DNA from: WHSM01 sp050701815
GTDB lineage: Bacteria; Actinomycetota; Actinomycetes; Mycobacteriales; Micromonosporaceae
Length of the DNA stretch: 10,170 nucleotides
Direction of reading: 5' to 3'
Assembly: GCA_050701815.1 (NCBI GenBank)
Contig: JBOGDL010000189.1
Coordinates: 1 to 10,170, forward strand
Under the pieces are notes generated by a model. It was not told where the DNA came from and searched no databases. It was given only the letters and a program-made list of their open reading frames with translations. Positions 1 to 7,284 of this stretch are shown here, piece by piece. The first letter of the stretch is position 1, and each line of letters opens with the position of its first letter. A program made the position numbers and the translations under genes.

Positions 1-1
1 C

Positions 2-448
2 GCCGCCCAGGCCTCCGATGTCGTCTCCCGTGCCACCGGCTGGGATCCTGACCACGCCCGTCGCGTCACCGCCGCGGCTGGCGACGTCGCGGTGGCGGTG
101 ACCGGCCTGCTGCGAGAGTTGTCCCGGACCCCCGCCAGCGACGCCGCGACCGGGACCCTGCGCGAAGGATTCGCTGAATTCGCCTCGCACCTCGCCCGGG
201 CAGCCGGCGTCGACCTGCACGCGGACCCCGAACCCGCCAGCGCCGACCCGTGGCGCTTGGCCACTGTGTTCGGCTCGTCTGACGCCGCCGCTGAATCGCG
301 CGACGACGCCGCGCCGGATCACCACCCGACGGATTCGGCGCCGGCCGGGCCGGCGACGCCCGACTGCACAACCCCATCGACCGGGCCCGAGGCTGACCCC
401 TGGCGGGCAGCCACCCGGGCCGGCCATTCACCCCAGGAGCCCCGGTGA
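2..448 (+). CDS. Hypothetical protein, 3' part only (5' end outside window)
   Basis: The reading frame is open from the first bases of the window to the TGA at 446-448, so the true start lies upstream and 148 residues are visible. A GTG at 92 could serve as a start, but the frame upstream of it reads as normal coding sequence, so I treat the gene as 5'-truncated. The visible N-terminal half (about residues 1-80) is Ala/Arg/Val-rich and looks helical. The C-terminal half is Asp-, Pro- and Ala-rich low complexity (for example the repeated DPWR-A element) and is probably disordered. There is no signal peptide, membrane segment or cysteine cluster. Its stop overlaps the glucokinase start by 4 nt (GTGA), so the two are co-transcribed and probably translationally coupled. 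I do not recognise the family and assign no function. Confidence 0.7.
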   Translation, partial: AAQASDVVSRATGWDPDHARRVTAAAGDVAVAVTGLLRELSRTPASDAATGTLREGFAEFASHLARAAGVDLHADPEPASADPWRLATVFGSSDAAAESRDDAAPDHHPTDSAPAGPATPDCTTPSTGPEADPWRAATRAGHSPQEPR

Positions 449-1389
449 CCCTGACCATCGGTGTGGACGTCGGTGGCACCAAAGTGCTCGCCGGCGTGGT
501 GGACCCGGAGGGCAAGGTGCTCGCGGAGACGCGTCGCAACACCCCCGCCGCGGACGTCTCGGACACGCTGCACCGGATCGTGGACGCGATCGAGGAACTG
601 GCGAAAGACCGTGACATCGAGGCGGTCGGGATCGGCGCCGCCGGCTGGATCGATGAAAAGCGCTCCACTGTGCGCTTCGCGCCCAACCTGGCCTGGCGTG
701 ACGAGCCGCTGCGGGACAAGGTCGCCGCGCAGGTGGGTCTGCCGGTGGTGGTCGAGAACGACGCCAACGTCGCGGGCTGGGCCGAGTTCCGGTTCGGTGC
801 CGCGGAGCATGTCGACAGCAGCCTGTTGTTCACCGTCGGCACGGGTATCGGGGGGGCCGTGGTGCTCGGCGGCGAGCTGGTCCGCGGGGGCCACGGCATC
901 GCCGCTGAGTTCGGCCACATGCTGGCGGTGCCGGACGGGCAGCTGTGCGGGTGTGGACGACGTGGCTGCCTGGAGCAGTACGCCAGCGGCAACGCGTTGG
1001 TGCGGGAGGCGCGGCGGCGCGCCTCGGCCACCCCGGACGCCGCCGCTGAGCTGCTCCGGCTCACCGACGGCGATCTGCTGCGGATCGACGGGCCGGTGGT
1101 GACCCAGGCCGCGCAGGCGGGCGACGAGGCGGCGCGGGAGGCGTTCGCGGAAGTCGGCCACTGGCTCGGCATCGGGATGGCGAACCTGGTGCAGGTGCTG
1201 GACCCGGACATGATCGTGGTCGGCGGCGGTGTGATCGACGCGGGGGAGCTGTTGCTCGGCCCGGCTCGCAAGTCCTGCGCCGCGGCGTTGGCGCAACGCA
1301 GCCGGCTCCCGTACGCGGCGATCCAAGCTGCGCAGATGGGCCCGCACGCTGGTGTCGTGGGCGCCGCGGATCTGGCCCGGAAACGCTGA
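445..1389 (+). CDS. glk: ROK-family glucokinase
   Basis: Cytoplasmic sugar kinase, most likely ATP-dependent phosphorylation of glucose to glucose 6-phosphate; in actinomycetes this enzyme class also takes part in glucose repression. The 314-residue length is the usual one for stand-alone ROK kinases. Visible motifs: phosphate-binding DVGGTK at 8-13; END at 104-106, with Asp106 the expected catalytic base; GTGIGG at 132-137; EFGHM at 155-159; and the ROK zinc signature CGCGRRGCLE at 168-177. The zinc ligands should be His158, Cys168, Cys170 and Cys175, and the sugar contacts Asn105, Asp106, Glu155, His158 and Glu177. The protein begins directly with the ATP motif and has no winged-helix domain, so it is a kinase and not a NagC/Mlc-type repressor. 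GTG start at 445 with AGGAG at 435-439. Sugar specificity is inferred from family resemblance; another hexose such as mannose or N-acetylhexosamine is possible. Confidence 0.93.
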   Translation: MTLTIGVDVGGTKVLAGVVDPEGKVLAETRRNTPAADVSDTLHRIVDAIEELAKDRDIEAVGIGAAGWIDEKRSTVRFAPNLAWRDEPLRDKVAAQVGLPVVVENDANVAGWAEFRFGAAEHVDSSLLFTVGTGIGGAVVLGGELVRGGHGIAAEFGHMLAVPDGQLCGCGRRGCLEQYASGNALVREARRRASATPDAAAELLRLTDGDLLRIDGPVVTQAAQAGDEAAREAFAEVGHWLGIGMANLVQVLDPDMIVVGGGVIDAGELLLGPARKSCAAALAQRSRLPYAAIQAAQMGPHAGVVGAADLARKR

Positions 1390-1391
1390 GG
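1388..1391 (+). promoter_or_regulatory. Ribosome binding site fixing the EEP start
   Basis: GAGG overlaps the glucokinase TGA stop and lies 5 nt before the GTG at 1397. This supports 1397 as the start of the EEP gene and suggests translational coupling to the kinase gene. Confidence 0.55.
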
Positions 1392-1396
1392 CGCAC

Positions 1397-2101
1397 GTGA
1401 GCGGAGGCGCGCCGACACTGCGGCTGGTCACGTACAACGTGAACGGGCTTTCCCGTGACGTGGACGCGGTGGTGCGGGTGATCCGGCAGGCCGCGCCGGA
1501 TGCGGTGTGCGTGCAGGAAGCGCCCCGCCGATGGCGGTGGCGGTCCCGCTGCGCCGACTTCGCCTGGCGCTGCGGGATGCTGGTCGCCTCGGGCGGCGGC
1601 ACGGCGCTGGGGAACCTGCTGCTGGTCAGCCAACGGGTGCGGGTGCACGAGGACTGGACGATGCGGTTCCCGCTCACCCCAGGCCGGCACATGCGGGGCG
1701 CCGCGTTCGCGCGCTGCTCGGCCGGCGGCCGCAGGTTCGTCCTGGTGGGCTCGCACCTGGCCACCGATCCTGCCGAGCGTCCGGAGCAGGCCGCTTTGCT
1801 GCGCGCCGGATGCAGCGGCCTGTCCGACCCGGTGCTGCTGGGTGTGGACGTGAACGAAACCGCCTCCGGCTTGGCGTGGCGCACCTTGTGCGACAGCCGG
1901 GTGGACGCCGGTGCGGACAACGGCAAGCCGACCTACGACGTGGTCTCGCCGAGGCGCCGCATTGACACCGTCTTCATGGATGGGGCGTGCCGGCTGATCC
2001 GGTGCGAGGTGCTGGACACCCCCGACAGCCGCATCGCCAGCGACCACTTTCCGGTGTTGACAGAGCTGGAGCTCCCGGAACCCGAGAACAGCTCCGGCTA
2101 G
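1397..2101 (+). CDS. Endonuclease/exonuclease/phosphatase (EEP) superfamily protein
   Basis: Probable metal-dependent phosphodiesterase or phosphatase of the DNase I-like fold, cytoplasmic (no signal peptide seen). With the GTG start at 1397 it has 234 residues, short for the family but with all core motifs: TYNVNG (Asn14), VQEAP (Glu41, metal ligand), GSHLA (His120), GVDVNE (Asp151, Asn153), RIDTVF (Asp190) and SDHFPV (Asp216, His217, catalytic). I chose GTG 1397 over an upstream in-frame ATG at 1352 because the latter lies 38 nt inside the glucokinase gene, while GAGG at 1388-1391 sits 5 nt before 1397 and the protein then starts just before its first beta strand. It lies 7 nt after the glucokinase stop, so the two are in one operon. 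The substrate (nucleic acid, phospholipid, inositol phosphate or other phosphoester) cannot be told from the sequence. Confidence 0.87.
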   Translation: MSGGAPTLRLVTYNVNGLSRDVDAVVRVIRQAAPDAVCVQEAPRRWRWRSRCADFAWRCGMLVASGGGTALGNLLLVSQRVRVHEDWTMRFPLTPGRHMRGAAFARCSAGGRRFVLVGSHLATDPAERPEQAALLRAGCSGLSDPVLLGVDVNETASGLAWRTLCDSRVDAGADNGKPTYDVVSPRRRIDTVFMDGACRLIRCEVLDTPDSRIASDHFPVLTELELPEPENSSG

Positions 2102-2114
2102 CAGCCGGAGCTGT
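2088..2114. terminator. Hairpin between convergent genes, probably bidirectional terminator
   Basis: Perfect 12-bp inverted repeat: ACAGCTCCGGCT at 2088-2099 and AGCCGGAGCTGT at 2103-2114, with a 3-nt loop. The EEP stop codon (2099-2101) lies at the end of the left arm and in the loop, so the last codons of that gene encode half of the stem. On the other strand it begins 17 nt after the stop of the DUF4153-type gene. There is no strong U-tract on either side, as is common for terminators in GC-rich actinomycetes. Confidence 0.7.
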
Positions 2115-2131
2115 CTGCGGGCCCGATGTGG

Positions 2132-3724
2132 CTACCACCTGGTCGCGCACGGGGCGTCGGGGTCGACGGGACGCTTCGCGAGCAGCTCCCGCGCGCGGGC
2201 CCGGGAGGCGTTGTACGCGTACCAGGGCTCGATGTTTCCGGCGAGGTCTTTCGCGATCGGGGCCAGGGCGCACGAGCGTTGCGGCTCGGGCAGCCGATCC
2301 AGCGCTGGCACGGCGTCCGCGGAGAGCCCCGACAGGTGGTACGTGTCGAGCTTGCCGGTGTGCTCGTACCGGACGATGTTGCGTTCGGCGATGAACGCGT
2401 CCGGGTTCAGGCTGGCGAGCCCCAGCAGCGCCGCGACCCCGGCGGCGACCACAGCCCGGGGCAGCCAGCTCCCGCTCAACAGGGCGCCGGCGATCAGGAT
2501 CATCACGTACATGGCGCCCAGCCACAGCTCGAACGCGTCGACCAGCAACCGCAGCCGGGTGAAGCCGTACGCCTCCTGGTACAGGTGCAGCCGGTACAGC
2601 GCGGAGGCGACCACCACCAGCGCCAGCAGGCAGAGCGCGCCGGGCAGCAGCCGGACCAGCCAGCGGTCGACCGCGTCGGCCCGCGACGCCCAGCGCCCCA
2701 CCACCGCCAGCACCCCGATCGCGAGCACGCTGACCAGCACCAACTGCCCGAAGCCTTGACGGGCATAGTCGGCGTACGTCAGGCCCGCGGTGCGCAGCAC
2801 ATGCTCGTCGCCGCCGAAAAGCACCGTCAGCTGCACGGCCACGAAGCCTGCGAACAGCAGCACCAGGGCGCCCAGCGGCAGTGTCCACTCCCACCGGTGC
2901 AGTCCCCGGCGGGGCTCGGCGGCGCCGCTGAGACGGTCCAGCCGGGGTGGGGTGCGGGCGACGTACGCCGCGCCGAGCGCGAAACCGGCCACCGCCACCG
3001 CCACGATCGCGCGACCGATGAAGCGCGGGAACGAGATGTCAGGCAGCAGCGAGTCGAGCACCCGGGCGAAGGCCGCGTCAGCGCTGGCGAACAGCGCGCC
3101 GAAGATCAGCAGCAGCAGCGCCGTGACCAGCACCGCGACAGCCGCCCGCAACGCCCGGTTCCGTCTCCCCGGGTCCGCGCCGAGGCGCAGGCCCCGCACC
3201 AGCCAGGGCGCCCCGCGCAACACCCCGAACGGCACTGCCACAGCGCCGAGCAGCACGCTGGGCCAGCGCCGTCCGGCCGCCAGCCCGTACGAGGCGAGCC
3301 CCAGCGCGGTGAGCACGCTCAGCACGTACAGCCAGCCGGCGCCGCGGACCGCGCCGACCGCGAGCAGCGCGAGCACCGCGAGCCCGGCGGCGATCGGAAG
3401 CGGCCGCAGCAGGCGCCAACGCGCGGCTCGGCTGGTCAGAGTCACGGTCACCGGCGCGGCCGCCACGACCAGGCCGGTGAGCAGGCCCGCCACACCCACC
3501 ACCGCGTACGGCTCGGTGAGCACGGTGAGCGTCGCGGCGAGCGCGGCGGCTGCGTACACCCCGATGGGGGCGCCTCCGGGCACATCCGGCCAGAACCGCC
3601 ACGCCGTCCGGCCACGCATCGGCGGTGGCGGGTACGGCGGCGCCGGCCAGGCGTGACCCGGGGGCGGGGCGGCTGGTCCCTGAACCGGGTACGGCGGCGC
3701 GGAAGCGCTGGGCGGTTGGCTCAT
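2132..3724 (-). CDS. Polytopic membrane protein, DUF4153/DUF4173-like
   Basis: Integral membrane protein of unknown biochemical function, 530 residues. Layout: a Pro-rich, probably cytoplasmic N-terminal tail (about 2-37); about ten to twelve hydrophobic helices between about 53 and 440; and a soluble C-terminal part (about 441-530). Family-typical stretches include GLTYADYARQGFGQL at 315-329 and the YRLHLYQEAYGFTRLRLL region at 377-394. The soluble tail holds Cys485 and Cys526, which would be free to form a disulfide if it lies outside the cell; the only other cysteine (365) is in a helix. The start is ATG 3724: GGAGG at 3731-3735 lies 6 nt upstream, and ATGA overlaps the kinase stop. The reading frame stays open upstream to 4066, but that stretch is inside the kinase gene. 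Third gene of an operon with a response regulator and kinase, so it may sense for, or be controlled by, that system. Membrane nature is certain; family assignment is from recall. Confidence 0.85.
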   Translation of the reverse strand: MSQPPSASAPPYPVQGPAAPPPGHAWPAPPYPPPPMRGRTAWRFWPDVPGGAPIGVYAAAALAATLTVLTEPYAVVGVAGLLTGLVVAAAPVTVTLTSRAARWRLLRPLPIAAGLAVLALLAVGAVRGAGWLYVLSVLTALGLASYGLAAGRRWPSVLLGAVAVPFGVLRGAPWLVRGLRLGADPGRRNRALRAAVAVLVTALLLLIFGALFASADAAFARVLDSLLPDISFPRFIGRAIVAVAVAGFALGAAYVARTPPRLDRLSGAAEPRRGLHRWEWTLPLGALVLLFAGFVAVQLTVLFGGDEHVLRTAGLTYADYARQGFGQLVLVSVLAIGVLAVVGRWASRADAVDRWLVRLLPGALCLLALVVVASALYRLHLYQEAYGFTRLRLLVDAFELWLGAMYVMILIAGALLSGSWLPRAVVAAGVAALLGLASLNPDAFIAERNIVRYEHTGKLDTYHLSGLSADAVPALDRLPEPQRSCALAPIAKDLAGNIEPWYAYNASRARARELLAKRPVDPDAPCATRW

Positions 3725-4770
3725 CGAGAACCTCCATGGTCGGGGGGCGCGGCGGGCAGCCGCACCTGGATCCGGCAGCCGGGCCCCTCGCCGACGGCTA
3801 TCGTGCCGTCGTGCAGATCGACCACCCAGCGTGCGATCGCCAGCCCCAAGCCGGTGCCGCCGTCGCGTGAGCTGGCGCCGCCGCTGCGGCCGCCGTTGAA
3901 ACGTTCGAACACGGCAGCTCGCTGGCTCAGGGGTATCCCCGGCCCCTGATCGGCCACCTCCAGCAGCAGCCCGCCGCACGGGTCGGCCTGCGCCGATACC
4001 GTGATCAACCCATCCGCGGGGCTGTGCCGCACCGCATTGTCCAGCAGGTTCGCCACCACCTGGCACAGCCGTGCCGGGTCCGCGACCGTGGTCAGGCGCT
4101 CCGGTGACACCGTGACCTCAATGCGCGCGGCACGCCCCACCTGGGCTTCCCGCACGGCGTCAACCAGCCACGGCTCGATCGCGAACTCCGCCACGGCCAG
4201 CGGCGTCACACCGGCGTCCACCCGGGACAGATCCAACAGGTCGGCCACCAACGTGCCGAGCCGCTCGGTCTGCGCCAGCGCCGCGCGCAGGGTCGCCGGG
4301 TCAGGCTGCGACACCCCGTCGACCAGGTTCTCCAGCACCGCCCGCAACGCCGAGATCGGAGTCCGCAGCTCGTGCGAGACGTTGGCGATCAGCTCTCGTC
4401 GCTGCCGGTCGGCCGCCTCCAGGTCGGACGCCATTTGGTTGAAGGCCCGCGCCAGCTCGCCCACCTCGTCGCGGGAGGTGGCGCGCACCCGGCGGCTGTA
4501 GTTGCCGCGGGCCATCGCCTGCGCCGCCGCGGTCATGGCCCGCAGCGGTGACGTCATGCCGTGGGCGAGCACCTGGGTCACCACCAGCGCCACGGTCACC
4601 GCGGTGAGCAGGGTCAGCGGAGGAAGCCACCCGACGCCGTACCAGAAAACCAGGGCAGCGGCCGCGATGGACGCCACGACCAGCACCCCGATCTTGAGTT
4701 TGATCGAGCGCAGCGGATCCAGCGGACGTAGGTCCCGCCATCGCCGCCGGCTGTCGCCGGACCGGGTCAC
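3721..4770 (-). CDS. Two-component sensor histidine kinase (HAMP, HisKA, HATPase)
   Basis: Membrane-bound autokinase that should phosphorylate the response regulator encoded just upstream. It has 349 residues. Order of parts: basic cytoplasmic N-terminus; helix 1 at about 25-45; helix 2 at about 49-70; HAMP linker at about 71-120; dimerisation/phosphoacceptor domain with H-box NVSHELRTP (His133); and ATP-binding domain with N-box NLLDNAVRHS (241-250), G1 DQGPGIP (274-280), F-box VFERF (287-291) and G2 GGTGLGLA (304-311). All catalytic motifs look intact. The segment between the two helices is only a few residues (around YGVGWLPP), so there is no extracytoplasmic sensor domain and a membrane or partner-protein signal is likely. 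GTG start at 4770 overlaps the regulator stop (GTGA), and its own stop overlaps the next gene (ATGA). The N-terminus resembles BaeS-like kinases, but the stimulus is unknown. Confidence 0.95.
   Translation of the reverse strand: MTRSGDSRRRWRDLRPLDPLRSIKLKIGVLVVASIAAAALVFWYGVGWLPPLTLLTAVTVALVVTQVLAHGMTSPLRAMTAAAQAMARGNYSRRVRATSRDEVGELARAFNQMASDLEAADRQRRELIANVSHELRTPISALRAVLENLVDGVSQPDPATLRAALAQTERLGTLVADLLDLSRVDAGVTPLAVAEFAIEPWLVDAVREAQVGRAARIEVTVSPERLTTVADPARLCQVVANLLDNAVRHSPADGLITVSAQADPCGGLLLEVADQGPGIPLSQRAAVFERFNGGRSGGASSRDGGTGLGLAIARWVVDLHDGTIAVGEGPGCRIQVRLPAAPPDHGGSR
3731..3735 (-). promoter_or_regulatory. Strong ribosome binding site of the DUF4153-type gene
   Basis: GGAGG on the minus strand, 6 nt before ATG 3724 and inside the 3' end of the kinase gene. 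It decides against the long upstream extension of this frame. It also suggests that the membrane protein can be translated efficiently in its own right as well as by coupling. Confidence 0.65.
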
Positions 4771-5495
4771 GGCGCCGCCTCGGGTGGGGGCTCCAGGGCG
4801 TACCCGACACCGTGCACGGTGCGGATCAGGTCCGCGCGCAACTTGCGGCGCAGCGCCTTGATGTGGCTGTCGACGGTACGGCCGCCGGCCCCGTCGCCAA
4901 AGCCCCAGACCTCGGCGAGCAGCTGGTCGCGGGTGTGCACCACACGGGGTCGGGAGGCGAGGTGGACCAGTAGGTCGAACTCAGTGGGCGTGAGGTGCAC
5001 GTCGGCGCCGGCGCGGCGTACCCGCCGCTGCGCCTGGCTGACCTCGATGTCGCCGAGCCGCAGGTCACCCGCCGCGCGGTGGGGCTGACCGGGCTCCACC
5101 AGCTCCGCGGCGCGGCTGACCCGGCGCAGCAGCGCCTGCACCCGCGCGGTCAGCTCACGCATGCTGAACGGTTTGGTCAGGTAATCATCGGCGCCGACAC
5201 CGAGCCCCACCAGCACATCGGTCTCGTCGTCGCGGGCGGTGAGCATCAGCACGGGTGTGGGGCGGTCGGCTTGCAGCCGGCGGCACACCTCCAAGCCGTC
5301 CATGCCCGGCAGCATCAGATCCAGCACCACAGCGTCCGGCGGGTTGTCGGCGGCGGCCTTCAAGGCGGTGCGCCCGTCGCCCGCGACGGTGACGGCGAGC
5401 CCTTCGGCTCGTAGCCGGGCCGCGACCGACTCCGCAATCATCGGCTCGTCCTCCACCACCAGGATCCGGTGGACGTCGGCGCTGTGTCGCGTCAT
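4767..5495 (-). CDS. OmpR/PhoB-family response regulator
   Basis: DNA-binding transcription regulator, 242 residues, the usual length for the family. The receiver domain (about 11-125) shows the acidic pair Glu15/Asp16, phosphoacceptor Asp59 in VVLDLMLPGMDG, Thr86 and Lys108 in YLTKPFS. The C-terminal winged helix (about 145-236) carries LTPTEFDLLVHLA, the recognition-helix region GGRTVDSHIKALRRKLR and the terminal hairpin RTVHGVGYAL. ATG 5495 is chosen because the receiver fold begins about ten residues later. The frame runs on upstream to 5732, but that would cross the intergenic hairpin and the symporter gene. Only a weak AGG precedes the ATG, so it may be poorly initiated or leaderless. 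First gene of the operon regulator-kinase-membrane protein. Autoregulation through the direct repeat 45 nt upstream is possible. Confidence 0.95.
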   Translation of the reverse strand: MTRHSADVHRILVVEDEPMIAESVAARLRAEGLAVTVAGDGRTALKAAADNPPDAVVLDLMLPGMDGLEVCRRLQADRPTPVLMLTARDDETDVLVGLGVGADDYLTKPFSMRELTARVQALLRRVSRAAELVEPGQPHRAAGDLRLGDIEVSQAQRRVRRAGADVHLTPTEFDLLVHLASRPRVVHTRDQLLAEVWGFGDGAGGRTVDSHIKALRRKLRADLIRTVHGVGYALEPPPEAAP

Positions 5496-5539
5496 GTCAG
5501 GGAACCTATTGCCCGCAGGCGCCCCATCCGCGGCGGAGC

Positions 5540-5556
5540 TGTGGAGATCTTGTGAA
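5540..5556 (-). promoter_or_regulatory. Candidate response-regulator direct repeat upstream of the regulator gene
   Basis: On the minus strand TTCACA and TCCACA occur 11 nt apart (start to start), matching in five of six positions. Head-to-tail hexamers at 11-nt spacing are how OmpR/PhoB-family dimers usually bind, and the site is 45 nt before the regulator's ATG. Only two units are seen, so this may be chance. Confidence 0.25.
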
Positions 5557-5583
5557 TGCTGCAGGGCCGCTCCCGACAGCGCG

Positions 5584-5619
5584 CCGCCCGGCCACGCGTC
5601 AAGCGCCGTGACCGGGCGG
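5584..5619 (-). terminator. Hairpin terminator after the symporter gene
   Basis: Inverted repeat with arms 5584-5596 and 5607-5619 (13 positions, one mismatch) and a 10-nt loop, very GC-rich. On the minus strand it begins 25 nt after the symporter stop and separates that operon from the response-regulator operon. No U-tract follows, as usual for this kind of genome. Confidence 0.6.
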
Positions 5620-5643
5620 GCGTCAGGGGGACAGGGAATGCAG

Positions 5644-7284
5644 TCAGTGTTTGGCGGTCGCCTCCGCTGCGCCGGCGCCGGTGAGTGACCGGACCTCCAG
5701 CTCGTCATACTTGCTTTCCGCTTCGCCGTCACGGAACAGCACCGTGCCGAGCCAACCGAAGAGGAAGCCGAGCGGGATCGAGATCAGACCGGGGTTGTTC
5801 AGCGGGAACCACACCCAGTCGTGGTTCGGGAACAGCGCCGACTCGCCGCCGGAGACCACGGGTGAGAAAGCGACCAGGCCCACCGCGGAGATCAGCCCGC
5901 CGTAGATGCTCCAGGTGGCGCCATGGGTGTTGAAGCGCCGCCAGAACAGGTTGTAGACCAGCGCCGGAAGGTTCGCCGACGCCGCCACCGCGAACGCCAA
6001 GGCGACCAGGAACGCGATGTTCAACCGTTGCGCGTAGATGGACAGCACGATCGCCACGGCGCCGATGAAGAACGCGGCGATCTTGGCGACCTTGACCTCT
6101 GACTTCTCGGAGATCCTGCCGCCCTTGATCACGTTGGCGTAGAAGTCGTGAGCGAACGACGACGCGGACGCCAACGTGAGCCCGGCGACCACCGCCAGGA
6201 TGGTGGCGAACGCGACCGCCGAGATCAGAGCCAACAGCACCGCTCCGCCGATCGAGCCGCTGCCGCCGCCGACAGCCTCGGCCAACAACGGGGACGCCAG
6301 GTTGCCGTCCGACGCCGCGATCTGCGAATCCTTCGACGTGGTGTCCAGCAACGCCGCCGCGCCGAAGCCGAGCGCGATCGTCATCAGGTAGAAGGAGCCG
6401 ATCAGCCCGATCGCCCACAACACCGAGGTGCGGGCCGCTTTCGCGGTGGGCACCGTGTAGAAGCGGATCAGGATGTGCGGCAGGCCCGCGGTGCCGAGCA
6501 CCAGAGCCAGCGCCAGCGAGACGAAGTCGAGCTGGCCCAGGAAGCCGCTGGCCCCGTACAGCAGGCCGGGTTCCAGGAACGCGCCGCCCTTGCCGGTGTG
6601 CTCGGCGGCGCCACCGAGCAGGCCCGAGATGTTGAAGTTGAACTTGGTCAGCACCAGGGCCGTCACCAGCACGGTGCCGGTCATCAGCAACACGGCTTTG
6701 ACGATCTGCACCCAGGTGGTGCCGCGCATGCCGCCGATCGTCACATACACGATCATCAGAGCGCCGACCAGAACGATCACGCCGTTCTTGAGCGCCGGGC
6801 TCTCCACGCCCAGCAGGAACCCCACCAGGGTGCCCGCGCCGACCATCTGCGCCAGCAGGTAGAAGACCGACACCACCACTGTGGAGACCGATGCGGCGGT
6901 GCGCACCGGACGTTGCTTCATCCGGTACGCCAGCTGGTCGGCCATGGTGAACCGGCCGGAGTTCCGCAGCAGTTCCGCGACCAGCAGCAACGCGACCAGC
7001 CACGCCACCAGGAAGCCGATGGAGTACAGGAAGCCGTCGTAGCCGTACAGGGCGATCAGGCCGGAGATGCCGAGGAATGAGGCCGCCGACATGTAGTCGC
7101 CGGAGATCGCGAGGCCATTCTGCAGCCCGGAGAACGACCGGCCGGCGGCGTAGTAGTCGGCCGCGGTCTGGTTGCGACGGCTGGCCCACCACGTGATGTA
7201 GAGGGTGACAGCGACGACAGCCACGAACAGCGACCCGGTGAGAGCCTGGTTGCCCTGCTCGGCCGCGAGGACCATTCCGTTCAC
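5644..7284 (-). CDS. actP: Sodium:solute symporter, ActP-like (acetate/monocarboxylate)
   Basis: Cytoplasmic-membrane secondary transporter of the SSS family, probably taking up acetate or related short monocarboxylates (pyruvate, propionate) with a cation. It has 546 residues, typical for ActP/MctC-type proteins, with about thirteen hydrophobic helices. Family-typical stretches: AADYYAAGRSFSGLQNGLAISGDYMSAASFLG (about 41-72), TIGGMRGTTWVQIVKA (about 182-197), GTAGLPHILIRFYTVP (264-279) and LTLASASSFAHDFYANV (369-385), the last carrying the Ser/Thr cluster expected at a sodium site. GTG start at 7284 overlaps the stop of the DUF485 gene (GTGA), with GAGGAGG ending 7 nt upstream. An ATG nine bases further in (7275) is the alternative start. 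The pairing with DUF485 is the classical arrangement for acetate permeases and strengthens the call. The exact substrate is inferred. Confidence 0.92.
   Translation of the reverse strand: MNGMVLAAEQGNQALTGSLFVAVVAVTLYITWWASRRNQTAADYYAAGRSFSGLQNGLAISGDYMSAASFLGISGLIALYGYDGFLYSIGFLVAWLVALLLVAELLRNSGRFTMADQLAYRMKQRPVRTAASVSTVVVSVFYLLAQMVGAGTLVGFLLGVESPALKNGVIVLVGALMIVYVTIGGMRGTTWVQIVKAVLLMTGTVLVTALVLTKFNFNISGLLGGAAEHTGKGGAFLEPGLLYGASGFLGQLDFVSLALALVLGTAGLPHILIRFYTVPTAKAARTSVLWAIGLIGSFYLMTIALGFGAAALLDTTSKDSQIAASDGNLASPLLAEAVGGGSGSIGGAVLLALISAVAFATILAVVAGLTLASASSFAHDFYANVIKGGRISEKSEVKVAKIAAFFIGAVAIVLSIYAQRLNIAFLVALAFAVAASANLPALVYNLFWRRFNTHGATWSIYGGLISAVGLVAFSPVVSGGESALFPNHDWVWFPLNNPGLISIPLGFLFGWLGTVLFRDGEAESKYDELEVRSLTGAGAAEATAKH

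Noticed and set aside
66..1926. Long minus-strand open frames (450 and 535 codons) opposite the first genes
   Set aside because: They lie antisense to the glucokinase and EEP genes, which have complete catalytic motifs. The translations are Arg/Pro/Ala-rich without any family likeness, as expected from GC-rich shadow frames.
2126..3949. Plus-strand open frame of 607 codons opposite the membrane protein gene
   Set aside because: Its translation is Gln/Arg/His-rich low complexity, the usual mirror of a hydrophobic gene in GC-rich DNA. The opposite frame shows a coherent polytopic membrane protein with a good ribosome binding site.
3725..4066. Upstream extension of the DUF4153-type frame to 4066
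   Set aside because: It lies within the kinase ATP-binding domain, and the ATG at 3724 has GGAGG at ideal distance plus the ATGA overlap.
5597..5606. TTGACG-like -35 element for the response-regulator operon
   Set aside because: It falls in the loop of the terminator hairpin at 5584-5619, and no acceptable -10 box is found at the right distance.
5496..5732. Upstream extension of the response-regulator frame to 5732
   Set aside because: The added residues do not resemble a receiver domain, and the extension would run through the symporter's terminator and into its coding end.
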